A DNA stretch of 64,000 bases, from positions 44,114,501 through 44,178,500 of the forward strand of contig NC_091257.1 in NCBI RefSeq assembly GCF_042477335.2. The letters are read 5' to 3'. The notes below the pieces were generated by a model. That model ran no database searches, was not told the origin of the DNA, and saw only the letters and a list, made by a program, of their open reading frames with translations. Shown in pieces: positions 10,765 through 23,316 of the stretch. The translations under genes were made by a program, and so were the position numbers. Positions within the stretch are counted from its first letter, which is position 1. The number at the start of each line of letters is the position of its first letter. This DNA is from Ovis canadensis. Lineage: Eukaryota; Chordata; Mammalia; Artiodactyla; Bovidae.

Positions 10765-11105
10765 AACAGTAAATAATGTCTTAGCTCTGGCTGCTATAAC
10801 AAAATACCATAGACTGGGTGGCTTCAACAGCAGACATTTATTTCTCACAGTTCCTGATTGGGAAGTCTAAGATCCAAGTGCCAGGCAATTCCATTCCAGA
10901 TGAGTGCCCCCTTCCTGGCTTGCAGCTGTGTCAGAGAGAGAGCCCTGGTGACTCTTCCTGTTCTTAGAAGGTCACTAATACCATCATGAGGGCCTCACCC
11001 TCATGACCCCATCTTGAACCTAAATACCTCCCAAAACCCACCATCCCCCAGATCCCATCACATCGTGGTTTAGGGCTTCAACATGTGGATTTTGAGAGGT
11101 CATGA
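10765..11105 (+). mobile_element. Old mammalian interspersed repeat, family uncertain
   Basis: CTATAACAAAATACCATAGA, GGCTTGCAGCTGTGTCAGAG and ATCATGAGGGCCTCACCCTC are blocks of a widespread ancient repeat. Confidence 0.6.
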
Positions 11106-11532
11106 ACATTCTGTCTATACCAATAATTTAAGGGGTTTAAATTCATAAGGACAAGAGGACAGAAGAAGAGGCAATAGAAGACAAGAGATATAAAAGGAAA
11201 CTGGAGGAGAGTGAGAACTGTCTTAGCTGAATGAAACCCATGTGTCTGAAAAGGATGTGAGATGATAAGCAAGCTAATCTTCTCCATGCACTTGTCTTAC
11301 CACTCTATCCAAAGGTTTAGAAATTGGAGGCACCAGGTCATTTGGGGGTTTGGAGGAGTGGGAGATCGTTTGAAAATTCTTGAAAGAGCACTCAGATGCC
11401 ATGTCCTTTCTTTAGTCCATGCAGCCAAGATACTGCTCCCTCCACAGAAAACTAGACTGTTATTCACCGAATCAGGAAGTTTCTGGGCACCCCCCTTACC
11501 CTTGAGCAACCATGTTTGTTTTCTACATCTGT

Positions 11533-11675
11533 AGATTGGGATTGACATATACACACTACTATATAAAAAATAAATAACTAGTAAAACCTGCTTTATAGCA
11601 CAGAGGACTCTTCTCATTACTCTGTAACGACCTATACGGGAATAGACTTTTAAAAAGAGTGGAGATATATATCAA
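11533..11675 (+). mobile_element. L1 3' UTR fragment
   Basis: GGGATTGACATATACACACT and CTCTGTAACGACCTATACGG are recognisable artiodactyl L1 3' UTR blocks. Confidence 0.7.
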
Positions 11676-12082
11676 GGTGTTGCTGCTGCAGCCCCTATGT
11701 GAGAACCAAGGAAGGGTTCTCCCCAAAAGTTTTCAGAGGGAGCACAGCCAACACCTTGATGTGGGACTTGCACTTTCCAGGACTGTGAGGAAATACGTTT
11801 CTGTTGTATTTACTTACCAAGTTACATTTATTTGTTTTTATTTACCCAGTTTATTTGTTGTCTTTATTTACCCAGTTGATAGTACTTTGAGACAACAGCC
11901 CTGGGAAACATACGGTGTGTTCACACGAATCAAGAAGAAAATCATGAGTTTTAATTTCTGTCACATAGAAAACTTTCGATATAGTGCAACAATTTTCCTG
12001 ATAGTCTTTCTATTTCAGTCTTGGGACAGCAGCATTTGAAAAAAATAAACAATTTCAAGACTTCAACAGTGTATTTTGAAAA

Positions 12083-12390
12083 ATGTCTGACGCAGGATAT
12101 AGCATGCTTGGGGCTGGTGCACAGTGATGACCCAGAGAGATGTTATGGAGAGGGAGGTGGGAGGGGGGTTCATGTTCGGGAACGCATGTACACCCGTGGT
12201 GGATTCATGTCAATGTATGGCAAAACCAATACAGTATTGTAAAGTAAAATAAAGTAAAAAATAATGATAAAATAAAATAAAAAAATAAAAATAAATAAAA
12301 TGAAAAAAAATAAAAAATAAATAAAATTTTAAAAAACAAAACAAAAAAATTAAAAAATAAAAATAAATAAAAAATAAATAAATAAACTAC
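12083..12390 (+). mobile_element. Young-type L1 3' end with a 145-bp A-rich tail
   Basis: 12083-12245 is the plus-strand equivalent of the L1 3' end at 3.8 kb (GGGTTCATGTTCGGGAACGC). It is followed by AAATAA-type A-rich sequence to about 12390, a long tail that has degenerated into simple repeat. Confidence 0.85.
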
Positions 12391-13093
12391 TTACCCACAC
12401 CATAAATTATTGAAAACTGATAACAATGCTAATGATGTTTTAGCCATACAAATGCAAATGAATTGTGTCCTGGGGAAGAGTAATTGATTATTGGCTTCTT
12501 GATAGATCCTTTTATAGCTATCTATAAACTCAATTCATCATTCCCCATTACTCATTTATGTTTGGTTCTTCAAATTCACCTTTTAACCTATTGTAATATC
12601 TTTCTGGTGTCCTCAATTAATGAGTTAAAATCTTTGAAATGTGTTCAAAAAAAAAAAAAAAGAAAACATATTATCATATAGGCTTTGCATGTCCGTCATC
12701 AGTATTGTACAATGAGAACTGGTATTGACATAGACTGTTAGGGAAGCCTTTGCTTCAAAGAGCAAATTACACTTTGTACACAGCATTTACTTGTGCAGGA
12801 AATGAACTGGAAAACACATCTACACCACCAACAACTAAGATCAGTTGGATAGTCTTACCTGGTGTCTTATAGCAAGAAAGTTATCACCTTTGCATGCATG
12901 TTTGTAACATTGAGTCATATAAACCCATTTGATGTCATGTTTCCTTAGCACTCTGTTCTTAACCTCTATGCAGGTTTTAGTACCTGTGTTAGAGTTATTT
13001 GTTTTCATGTCTGTTTCTCCCAAAGATGATACATTTTTCACAATCAGGAATCCTTCTTCAATTATCTTTGCACCTTCAGCCCAAGCAGGGTGC

Positions 13094-13306
13094 TGTGCTA
13101 TGCTGTCACTTCAGTCATGTCTGACTCTTTGTGACTCTTTGGGCCATAGCCCACCAGGCTCCTCTATCCATGGGATTCTCCAGGCAAGAATAGTGGAATG
13201 GGTTGCCATGCCCTCCTGCGGGGGATCTTCCCAACCGAGGGACTGAACCCAGTTCTCTTGTCTCCTGCATTGGCAGGCAAGTTCTTTACTACTATACAGA
13301 AGACCC
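13094..13306 (-). repeat. Bov-tA SINE
   Basis: Reverse Bov-tA from GTCACTTCAGTCATGTCTGA to the head region at about 13306; the following 13310-13395 has an AATAAA and an AAAC-rich run of unknown origin. Confidence 0.85.
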
Positions 13307-13408
13307 CAAGAATGGTGCTGGGACCAAAATATGTGTCCAATAAATGGTGTAGAGAGAAAAACAAACAAACAAACAAAAAAAAAAACAAAAAAACCTAAGT
13401 TCAGGATA

Positions 13409-13740
13409 TGCTTAGTGCTTAGTTGCTCAGTCATGTCCGACTCTTTGTGACCCCATGGACTACAGCCCACCAGGCTCCTCTGTCCATGAGGATTCTCCAG
13501 ACAAGGATACTGGAGTAGGTTGCCATACCCTTTTATAGAGGATCTTCCCAACCCAGGGATAGAACCCAGGTCTCCTTCATTGCAGGTAGATTCTTTACCA
13601 TCTGAGCCACCGGGGAAGGCCAAGAATACTGCAGTGGGTTGCCATTCCCTTCGCCAGGGGATCTTCCCGACGCAGGAATCAAACCCAGGTTTCCTGCATT
13701 ACAGGTGAATTCTTTACCATCTGAGCCACCAGAGAAGCCT
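13409..13740 (-). repeat. Bov-tA SINE with a duplicated head
   Basis: Flanked by AAGTTCAGGATA (13397-13408) and AAGATCAGGATA (13741-13752), so the 332-bp unit inserted as one piece. Confidence 0.92.
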
Positions 13741-13831
13741 AAGATCAGGATAGAACACCTTTTTATGCTTACTCACAATTAACTAGAAAATTTTATATTT
13801 TAAAACAATTTCCCATGAAGTTAGTAACTGT

Positions 13832-14547
13832 TCAGTTCAGTTCAGTTCAGTCACTCACTCGTGTCCAACTCTTTGCGACCCCATGAATCGCAGCACTCCA
13901 GGCCTCCCTGTCCATCACCAACTCCCGGAGTTCACTCAGACTCACGTCCATCGAGTCAGTGATGCCATCCAGCCATCTCATCCTCGGTCGTCCCCTTCTC
14001 CTCCTGCCCCCAATACCTCCCAGCATCAGAGTCTTTTTCCAATGAGTCAACTCTTCGCATGAGGTGGCCAAAGTACTGGAGCTTCAGCTTTAGCATCATT
14101 CCTTCCAAAGAAATCCCAGGGCTGATCTCCTTCAGAATGGACTGGTTGGATCTCCTTGCAGTCCAAGGGACTCTCAAGAGTCTTCTCCAACACCACAGTT
14201 CAAAAGCATCAATTCTTCGGTGCTCAGCTTTCCTCACAGTCCAACTCTCACATCCATACATGACCACAGGAAAAACCATAGCCTTGATTAGACGGACCTT
14301 AGTTGGCAACGTAATGTCTCTGCTTTTCAATATGCTATCTAGGTTGATCATAACTTTTCTTCCAAGGAGTAAGCGTCTTTTAATTTCATGGCTGCACTCA
14401 CCATCTGCAGTGATTTTGGAGCCCCCCAAAATTAAGTCTGACACTGTTTTCACTGCTTCCCCATCTATTTCCCATGAAATGATGGGACCAGATGCCATGA
14501 TCTTAGTTTTCTGAATGTTGAGCTTTAAGCCAACTTTTTCACTCTCC
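13832..14547 (-). mobile_element. 5'-truncated BovB 3' end
   Basis: The plus strand starts with GTTCAGTTCAGTTCAG, the reverse of the BovB tail, and the minus strand encodes the C-terminal BovB segment ([20 protein letters not shown]). The element stops abruptly near 14547. Confidence 0.92.
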
Positions 14548-14684
14548 ACTCACAATCCTCCTCACTCTTTATTTGATGAGATGTAACTTTTACTGTCCCA
14601 AGAATCTTATATCTGACAGCATAGCTGGAGAGAGGTCTGGGGCAACCACAAGCTGCACCCACTATCCACAGGGAATAATCAGGG

Positions 14685-14886
14685 AGGCTTCCCAATGGCT
14701 CAGCAAGTAAAGAATCTGCCTGCAATGCAGGAGACGTGGGTTGAATCCCCGGGTCTGGAAGATCCCCTGGAGGAGGAAATGGCAACCCACCTCAGTATTC
14801 TTGCCTGGGAAATTCCATGGACAGAGGAACCTGGCAGGGTACAAGTCCCTGAGGTCACAAAAGAGTCAAACAAAACTGAGCATGAG
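14685..14886 (+). repeat. Bov-tA SINE
   Basis: Head AGGCTTCCCAATGGCTCAGC, box B GGTTGAATCCC, body to GAGCATGAGCAGG. Confidence 0.9.
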
Positions 14887-14889
14887 CAG

Positions 14890-15575
14890 GGAGGGGACAA
14901 ACTATATATCTAGAGCTGGACCACGTATGTCTTTGAGATTTCTCAGTAGATTGCCACCTGCTGGTTTTAAGGTCACATCTCTGTATAAACTTGTTTCTCA
15001 TACTCAGAGAGCAATAAGACAAGCATGGTGGGGCCATGGTGATGCACTTGAAACAGTAGTGGGCTGAAGTCCCAATCCTTTCTCTGTAGAGCTCCGTGAC
15101 CGTGGACAAATATGAAGTCTCTCTTGGCTTTCATTTCTCCAGGTGGAAACTAAAGCTCTAGGGCTACTTCTGCTCTGGGACCATTCTGGGAGTGTTTCTC
15201 TCAGAGACCCATGAGTTAAGGCCCATTATTGCCAGATCATATCTAAGTCTCTGATCTGTAAATACACCACCATCCCTCAACTGTTGTGATACATGAGAAG
15301 ATCAGGGAATTCGGATGTATGCGGATTTTCAGATGCTTAAGGAATGGTTCAGACTGACCAACAGGCAGTACTCTGAGCGTAGGGTCTCTGAGATCACCTT
15401 GGTAGGGACAGCTACGAGTTTGTCTGGGAGCTCCTCTACCTGGGGTTCCTAGTTCCCCTGCCTTTAGTAACAAGATGTGGTTAGCCTGCTTTTCTAAGAC
15501 CACTTTCATACTATCTTTTAAAGACCTTACACAATAACAGAAGCACTCTTGTTTTGTTTTGTTTTGAGTCTCCAT
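14890..15575. other. Intergenic DNA left of BovB
   Basis: Unique sequence; no supported feature. A GTTTT run is at 15550. Confidence 0.6.
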
Positions 15576-15869
15576 ATCCTTGACTGTGGCTACACAGGCA
15601 CAGGAGAGCTGAGAGAAGCTACTCCATGTTCAAGGTCAGGAGGGGCGGCGGTGAGGAGATACCCCTCGTCCAAGGTAAGGAGCAGCGGCTGTGCTTTGCT
15701 GGAGCAGCTGTGAAGAGATACCCCATGCCCGAGGTAAGAGAAATGCAAGTAAGAAGGTAAGTGTTGCGAGAGGGCATCAGAGGGCAGACAGACTGAAACC
15801 ATAATCACAGAAAACTAGCCAATCTGCTCACACGGACCACAGCCTTGTCTAACTCAATGAAACTAAGCC

Positions 15870-18723
15870 ATGCAGTGTGGGGCCACCCAAGACAGGCGGG
15901 TCATGGTGGAAAAGTCTGACAGAATGTGGTCCACCGGAGAAGGGAATGGCAAACCACTTCAGTATTCTTGCCTTGAGAACCGCATGAATAGTATGAAAAG
16001 GCAAAATGATAGGATATTGAAAGCGGAACTCCCCGGGTCGGTAGGTGCCCAATGTGCTACTGGAGATCAGTGGAGAAATAACTCCAGAAAGAATGAAGGG
16101 ATGAAACCAAAGCAAAAACAATACCCAGCTGTGAATGTGACTGGTGATAGAAGCAAGGTCCGATGCTGTAAAGAGCAATATTGCATAGGAGCCTGGAATA
16201 TCAGGTCCATGAATCAAGGCAAATTGGAAGTGGTCAAACAGGAGATGGCAAGAGTGAACGTTGACATTCTAGGAATCAGCGAACTACAATGGACTGGAAT
16301 GGGTGAATTTAACTCAGATGACCATTATATCTACTACTGTGGGCAGGAATCCCTTAGAAGAAATGGAGTAGCCATCATGGTCAACAAAAGAGTCCGAAAT
16401 GCAGTACTTGGATGCAATCTCAAAAACGACAGAATGATCTCTGTTCGTTTCCAAGGCAAACCATTTACAGTATCACGGTAATCCAAGCCTATGCCCCAAC
16501 TAGTAACACTGAAGAAGCTGAAGTTGAACGGTTCTATGAAGACCTACAAGACCTTCTAGACCTTCTAGAACTAACACCCCCCAAAGATGTCCTTTTCATT
16601 ATAGGGGACTGGAATGCAAAAGTAGGAAGTCAAGAAACATCTGAGGTAACAGGCAAATTTGGCTTTGGAGTATGAAATGAAGCAGGGCAAAGGCTAATAG
16701 AGTTTTGCCAAGAGAACACACTGGTCATAGCAAACACCCTCTTCCAGCAACACAAAAGAAGACTCTACACATGGACATCACCAGATGGTCAACACCAAAA
16801 TCAGATTGATTATATTCTTTGCAGCCAAAGATGGAGAAGCTCTATACAGTCAACAAAAACAAGACCAGGAGCTGACTGTGGCTCAGATCATGAACTCCTT
16901 ATTGCCAAATTCAGACTCAAATTGAAGAAAGTAGGGAAAACCACTAGACCATTCAGGTATGACCTAAATTGAATCCCTTCTGATTATACAGTGGAAGTGA
17001 GAAATAGATTTAAGGGACTAGATCTGATAGACAGAGTGCCTGCTGAACCATGGAATGAGGTTTGTGACACTGTACAGAAGACAGAGATCAAGACCATCCT
17101 CATGGAAAAGAAAGGCAAAAAAGCAAAATGGCTATCTGGGTAGGCCTTACAAATAGCTGTGAAAAGAAGAGAAGTGAAAAGCAAAGGAGAAAAGGAAAGA
17201 TATACCCATCTGAATGCAGACTTCCAAAGAATAGCAAGGAGAGATAAGAAAACCTTCCTCAGTGATCAATGCAAAGAAATAGAGGAAAACAATAGAATGG
17301 AAAAGACTAGACATCTCTTCAAGAAAATTAGAGATACCAAGGGAACATTTCATGCCAAGATGGGCACAATAAAGCACAGAAATGGTATGGACCTAACAGA
17401 AGCAGAAGATATTAAGAAGAGGTAGCAAGAATACACAGGAGAACTATACAAAAAAGAGTTTCACAACCCAGATAATCATGATGGTGTGATCACTCACCTA
17501 GAGCCAGACATCCTGGAATGCGAAGTCAAGTGGGCCTTAGAAAGCATCACTACGAACAAAGCTAGTGGAGGTGATCGAATTCCAGTGGAGCTCTTTCAAA
17601 TCCTGAAAGATGATGCTGTGAAAGTGCTGCACTCAGTATGCCAGCAATTTGGAAAACTCAGCAGTGGCCACAGGACTGGAAAAGGTTAGTTTTCATTCCA
17701 ATACCAAAGAAAGGCAATGCCAAAGAATGCGCAAACTACCGCACAATTGCAGTCATCTCACACACTAGTAAAGTAATGCTCAAAATTCTCCAAGCCAGGC
17801 TTCAGCAATATGTGAACCGTGAACTTTCAGATGTTCAAGCTGGTATTAGAAAAGGCAGAGGAACCAGAGATCAAATGGCCAACATCCAATGGATCACCAA
17901 AAAAGCAGGAGAGTTCCAGAAAAACATCTATTTCTGCTTTATTGACTACGCCAAAGCCTTTGACTGTGTGGATCACAATAAAATGTGGAAGATTCTGAAA
18001 GAGATGGGAATACCAGAGCACCTGTCCTGCCTCTTGAGAAATGTGTATGCAGGTCAGGAAGCAACAGTTAGAACTGGACATGGAACAACAGACTGGTTCC
18101 AAATAGGAAAAGGAGTGTGTCAAGGCTGTATATTGTCACCCTGCTTATTTAACTTCTATGCAGAGAACATCATGAGAAACGCTGGGCTGGAAGAGGCACA
18201 AGCTGGAATCAAGATTGCCGGGAGAAATATCAATAACCTCAGATATGCAGATGACACCACCCTTATGGCAAAATGTGAAGAAGAACTAAAAAGCCTCTTG
18301 CTGAAAGTGAAAGTGGAGAGTGAAAAAGTTGGCTTAAAGCTCAACATTCAGAAAACAAAGATCATGGCATCCGGTCCCATCACTTCATGGGAAATAGATG
18401 GGGAAACAGTGGAAACAGTGTCAGACTTTATTTCTGGGGGCTTCAAAATCACTGCAGATGGTGATTGCAGCCATGAAATTAAAAGACGCTCATTCCTTGG
18501 AAGGAAAGTTATGACCAACCTAGAGAGCGTATTCAAAAGCAGAGACATTACTTTGCCAACAAAGGTCTGTCTAGTCAAGGTTATGGTTTTTCCCGTGGTC
18601 ATGTATGGATGTGAGAGTTGGACTGTGAAGAAAGCTGAGCACCAAAGAATTGATGCTTTTAGAAGAGGTCTGCCTTTAAACGTAAAATATCTTTCATCTG
18701 TCTTTATATTGATGACCTGCTGA
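15870..18723 (+). pseudogene. BovB ORF (endonuclease + reverse transcriptase), broken
   Basis: Segments in different frames encode the BovB polyprotein: endonuclease (GAWNIRSMNQGKLEVVKQEM; GDWNAKVGSQE) then RT (PKKGNAKECANYRTIAVISH; LRYADDTTLMAK). Multiple stops and shifts make it non-functional. Confidence 0.9.
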
Positions 18724-18792
18724 AATGTTCAAATAGCAATATTTAGAGTATTTTCTGTTCAATTAATCATTAAAATTAATTTACTTAAATAA
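18661..18792 (+). mobile_element. 132-bp retro-insert of unknown origin inside BovB
   Basis: The 17-bp sequence AAAGAATTGATGCTTTT occurs at 18644-18660 and again at 18793-18809, so the 132 bp between are an insertion with target duplication. The insert ends in AATAAA (18788-18793), the signature of a reverse-transcribed mRNA end. It is AT-rich and does not match an element I know. Confidence 0.8.
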
Positions 18793-19182
18793 AAAGAATT
18801 GATGCTTTTGAACTGTGGTGTTGGAGAAGACTCTTGAGAGTCCCTTGGACTGTAAGGTTATCCAACTAGTCCATCCTAAAGGAGATCAGTTCTGGGTGTT
18901 CATTGGAAGGATTGATGCTAAAGCTGAAACTCCAGTACTTTGGCCACCTGATGCGAAGAACTGACTCACTGGAAAAGAGCCTGATGCTGGGAGGGCCTGG
19001 AGGCAGGAGGAGAAGGGGACGCTAGAGAATGAGATGGCTGGATGGCATCACCGACTTGACGGACATGAGTTTGAGTGAACTCCGGGAGTTGGTGATGGAC
19101 AGGGAGGCCTGGCGTGCCGCGATTCATGGGGTCGCAAAGAGTCGGACAGGACTGAGTGACTGAACTGAACTGATCCTTGACT

Positions 19183-20564
19183 TTCTTTTCTTCTACCTGA
19201 ATTAACTGTACCAGAATTAATTCTGTAACCAGAAGCATATGAGGGGGGCCTTCAGGTTCTCAAGCAGGCTGAAGCTTGCTAAGATGAGACCCATGGGTGC
19301 ACCCAGCGTCTATTAGATTTCCTCTCACACTGCTGTACTTCAAAGTCCCCTCTCTCCATTTCTTTTGTAAAACTGTCTCTCTTGTACATTGGAAGATCAT
19401 TGTATCCATTTTCATAACCATCAGGTATAATGGTTTGGGCAGCAAGAGTAAGACAACTCAAGAGAAAATGGTCACAGCAGCAGAAAGATTAGTTGGCTCA
19501 CATAGGAGAATGGACGACTGGGTTTGGACAAGGTTACACACAGGAATACACATCCTCTCCTCTCCTCCAGCCATTTCCAGCCACCACTTGAAAGTTCTCA
19601 AGTCATTCCTATAAAGTAATGAACTAAAAAATATAGCCCTTCTAGGTTCTTGGTAGTAATGCGCCCTTTTCTAAACTTGTCTTGAGTATCCAGGATCTAA
19701 ATATACTTTGTGTCTGAGAGTTACTTATAGAGCATTTCTCTGGTTTAGCTTTTTAGATAGATCTTGTTCAGCTTTTTAGAGTAATTTCTCTTTGCTTATG
19801 TATTAATGGATAGTTCCAGACATTACCCTTTGTGACCAAAACTATAAAGAATCCTGTGTACCTAAAACTAATACGATTACAAGAGGAAAGAAAAATATAA
19901 TCAAAGGAAGGCTAGCACCTCCTAGCTTAATTCTCATCCATGCTTAGAAATTATACTCAAGTTACCAAAAAAGCTCAATAAGCTCCATGGCAGAGAATGT
20001 AAATAAGAAGCAGTATATATTCATTTTATTCTCTGATTCTGAAATTCTAACCTAATTTTCAATATGTATTTTAAAGTTTTAAATACATGTGTGCATACAT
20101 ATATATATTTACATTTTTACATGCAGGGATAGAGAAAATTCTGGAATACATGAGACCAAAACATCAGATATAGAAAAAAATCACCAAATTCCCTTAAACT
20201 GTTCCCATTCCTTTGTGATGTTGTGTTGCTTAAGATGTTAACAGGATCACTCCGAACAATGCCATAAATACCTCCTACCTGAATACAGTAGCAACTTATT
20301 TCTGTGAAGTTCCTATATAATTTATAAAAGCACCTTTGCTTCTTAGAGCTGCCTACTTTATTAAACATTAGATATTTCTAGTGAATTTTTAAATTATTTA
20401 TTATATATTTATGTTATACAATCTAGGAAAACAGATATTCAAAGCCATCTTTAATTTCACCGCCCTACAACTAATATAATTTCTAGTTGTTTTATTTGAA
20501 TAATTTCTTCCAAATCATAGAGAATATACAATTTTGTAATCCTATTTTTTTTTACTCGTTATAG
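19183..20564. other. Intergenic DNA
   Basis: Increasingly AT-rich, no gene or element recognised. Confidence 0.6.
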
Positions 20565-21655
20565 CATATATTTCATACTTCTACAAAGTCTTGGCATCAG
20601 TATTTTCATGTAAGTGATGTCTATGGGATTTGTCTTTCTCTTTCTGTCTTACTTCACTTTGTATGATAATCTCTAGGTCCGTCCACGTTGTTGCAAATGG
20701 TTCTTTCTCATGGCTGTGTAGTGTTCGATTGTATATATATACCACATCTTTATCCATTTACCTGTTGATGGACATGTAGGTTCTTTCCATGTCTTGGTTA
20801 TCATAAATAGTGCCGCTATGAATACCGGGGTGCATGTATCTTTTAATTACAGCTTTGCCTGGATATATGATCAGGAGTGGGATTGCTGAGTCACATGATA
20901 ATTCTGTTTTTAGTTTTCTGAGGAAACTTCATATTGTTTTTCAGAGTGGCTGCACCAACTTACATTCCTACCAACAGGATGAGAGGGTTCCCTTTTTTCC
21001 TCCCCCTTTCCAGCATTTGTTATTTGTAGACTTCTTATTGATAGCCGTTCAGATTGACATGAGCTACTCCTTGTAGCTTTGATTTGCATTTCTCTGATGA
21101 TCAGTGATGTTGAGTATCTCTCCGTGTGCCTTCTGACCATCTGTGTGTCTTCTTAGGATTTCCCTGGTGGCTCAGGGGTAAAGAATCTGCTTGCCAATGC
21201 AGGAGATGCAGATTTGATCCCTGGGTCAGGAAAATCCCCTAGAGAAGGAAAGAGCAACCCAGTCCAGTATTCTGGCCTAGGAAATTCCTTGCACAGAGGA
21301 GTCTGGTGGGCTACAGTCCATGGAGTTGCAAGAGTCAGACACAACTTAGCCACTAAACAACAGCACTGTCTTCTTTAGAGAAATGTCTGTTAAGCTTTTT
21401 TTGCCCATTTTTTGATTGGATTATTTGGTTTTTCATTGTTGAATGGTATGAGCTGTGTATATATTTTGGATACTAAGCCCTTGTTACTCTTATCATTTGC
21501 AAATTTTCTCCCAGTCCATAGGTTGTCTTTTTGTTTTGCTTATGACTTCCTTTGCTGTGCAAAAGCTTGTAAGTTTGATTAGGTCTCATTTGTTTAGTTT
21601 CATCTATCTTTTGATTGCCTTGGGAGACTGATATTAAGGTTTTTTGGTTTAGTTT
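20565..21655 (-). mobile_element. Older L1 ORF2/3' fragment with a Bov-tA inside
   Basis: The plus strand is the reverse complement of L1 ORF2 (e.g. TTTTTTGCCCATTTTTTGAT near 21400). A plus-oriented Bov-tA splits it, with TGTCTTCTT duplicated at 21146-21154 and 21367-21375. Confidence 0.85.
21155..21366 (+). repeat. Bov-tA SINE inside an L1
   Basis: GGATTTCCCTGGTGGCTCAG head and GTTGCAAGAGTCAGACAC end, with the duplication TGTCTTCTT on both sides. Confidence 0.92.
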
Positions 21656-21727
21656 CTTTTTTAGTTCAGAGAAATATTAAGGGAAAACAAGTAAGCAAGA
21701 TTAGACCACAATTGACCTGCTTGGTTT

Positions 21728-21982
21728 ACTTTTGTTGACATTTTTGTGTGTCTCTGGCTGCACTGAGTTTTAGTTGTGGCACATGGGATCTTTGTTGCAT
21801 CATGCGGGACTTTATTTCCGGCGCATAGACTCTAGTTGTGGCTCATGAGCTCCGTAGTTACAGCTTGCAGGTTTAGTTGCTCCGTGGCATGTGGGATCTT
21901 AGTTCCCCAACCAGGGATCGAACCCACGTCCCCTGCATTACAAGGCAGATTCTTAACCACTGGACCACCAGGGAAGTCCCTC
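21728..21982 (-). repeat. CHR-type SINE
   Basis: Ends with the reverse head TTAACCACTGGACCACCAGG; box B complement at GGGATCGAACCCACG. Confidence 0.88.
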
Positions 21983-23091
21983 TTGTTGACATATTTTAAT
22001 AAAAGTAATATATGTGTTTAGTTAGCAAATGCAAACTGCATTTTAAAAACACACACAGAAATGAGCATGGACTGATATCGATCTGGTTTTGTATAACTAG
22101 AAAGGAAACAAAGCATCTGAGTCCTAAGGTAAGATTTGGTGGAGGAAAATCCAGGCTGTTCTCTGGGATCACATCTGTTTTATTAACTGGAATCAAGGCC
22201 AACAGTTAATAGGGAGGACTCATGAGGAGGTGCTAGAATTTCAGGAAAGGACAGAAGCCATGAAGCGGTCCTCTCTGAGAAGAGGAGAGCTCACTGACCA
22301 GGGGAATGAGGTGGGGCTGCCAGCTGTGCCCAGAGCTCCCTAAGACTGACAGTCGTGGAGCTGGTGTGAAACAGTTCTCTGGGTTGGGAACTTCTCTGCA
22401 CCCATATTTAGCTGCTCAGATGCAGGGACAGAGATTTCATCAGGGTTGGCCACAAGAGCCCTGGGCGAAAGCAGGGATTATAACACTGCTAAGCTCAGGG
22501 AGAAGGGAAATAAAGACACACAGGGTAGAGGTGTGACGGATTTAAATAAAGTGATGTGCTACATCAAAATGCTGGCTAAATGATGACACCACGAGATGCT
22601 TGGCCTAAGTTCCTCCAGGGTCCCCGTCACCACCTCCCTTGGTGTGTTCCTCCCCCCATCTAACCTCTAAACAGAGCTCATGTCAACTGACACACAGCAG
22701 CCCATTCACTGAAAAGCTCAAGGGTTATGGATTTTAATAAGACACTTGCTTTTTGGTCAATAAAATCTTCCAGACACAAAAGTCTCAAACCACTAATAGA
22801 TAGTGAGGATGAATGAGTATGTTTATTAAATGAACCAAAACATAAGATGTCAGTGTCAGAGCAGGGCCTGGATTGGTAACTTTTGATGGACATAAGAGCT
22901 GGGTGGATCAGTGAGTCCTTAGAGCAGCTATTTGAAGGTTCTGCAAAGTCATCTTGAACTTGAACTGAAATCTCTTCATTAGTCACATGGTGAAAATTCT
23001 GAGGAAATAAAGCTCTCACTTTTACACATTCTTCTCCCCTCTTTTCTCCCCAGGCACCAATACAGTGTTAGGTAATCCTTAAGAAAATATT

Positions 23092-23316
23092 TGGGCTTCC
23101 TGGGTGGTGCTAGTGAAAAAGAACCTGCTTGCTGATGCAGGAGACTTAAGAGATGTAGGTTTGATTCCTGGGTTGGGAAGATCCCCTGGAGGAGGCAATG
23201 ACAACCCACTCCAGTATTCTTGCCTGGAGAATCTCGTAGACAGAGGAGCCCGGTGGGCTACAGTCCATGGGGGTAGTGAACAGTTGGACATGACTGAAGC
23301 GGCTTAGCACAGCACG
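23092..23316 (+). repeat. Bov-tA SINE
   Basis: GGGCTTCCTGGGTGGTGCTA head through GACATGACTGAAGCGGCTTA and GCACAGCAC tail. Confidence 0.9.

Larger units (their letters stand above)
11106..13093. other. Intergenic DNA with L1 3' pieces
   Basis: Besides L1 ends at 11533 and 12083 nothing is assigned. A 15-A run at 12646-12660 could mark a retrocopy, but no signal or duplication supports it. Confidence 0.55.
15586..19172 (+). mobile_element. Nearly full-length, inactivated BovB (RTE) LINE
   Basis: It starts with the known BovB 5' region and ends in the GAACTGAACTGA tail. The duplication ATCCTTGACT flanks it (15576-15585, 19173-19182). An AP-endonuclease-like domain is readable at about 16180-16675 and the reverse transcriptase at about 17480-18400, with [10 protein letters not shown] and RYADDTTLMA catalytic blocks. 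It is broken by a frameshift near 16480, stops near 16674, 16970, 17142 and 17422, another frameshift near 17640, and a 132-bp insertion at 18661. A 12-bp duplication occurs at about 16550-16570. Confidence 0.95.

Noticed and set aside
10480..10848. 122-codon minus ORF and similar SINE ORFs (13111-13623, 28064-28381)
   Set aside because: Reading frames through Bov-tA elements recur wherever the SINE occurs.
12478..12665. Possible processed retrocopy ending in A15
   Set aside because: No polyadenylation signal at the right place and no target duplication found.
17638..18723. 361-codon plus ORF with reverse transcriptase motifs
   Set aside because: It is part of the broken BovB element and ends in the 132-bp insert.
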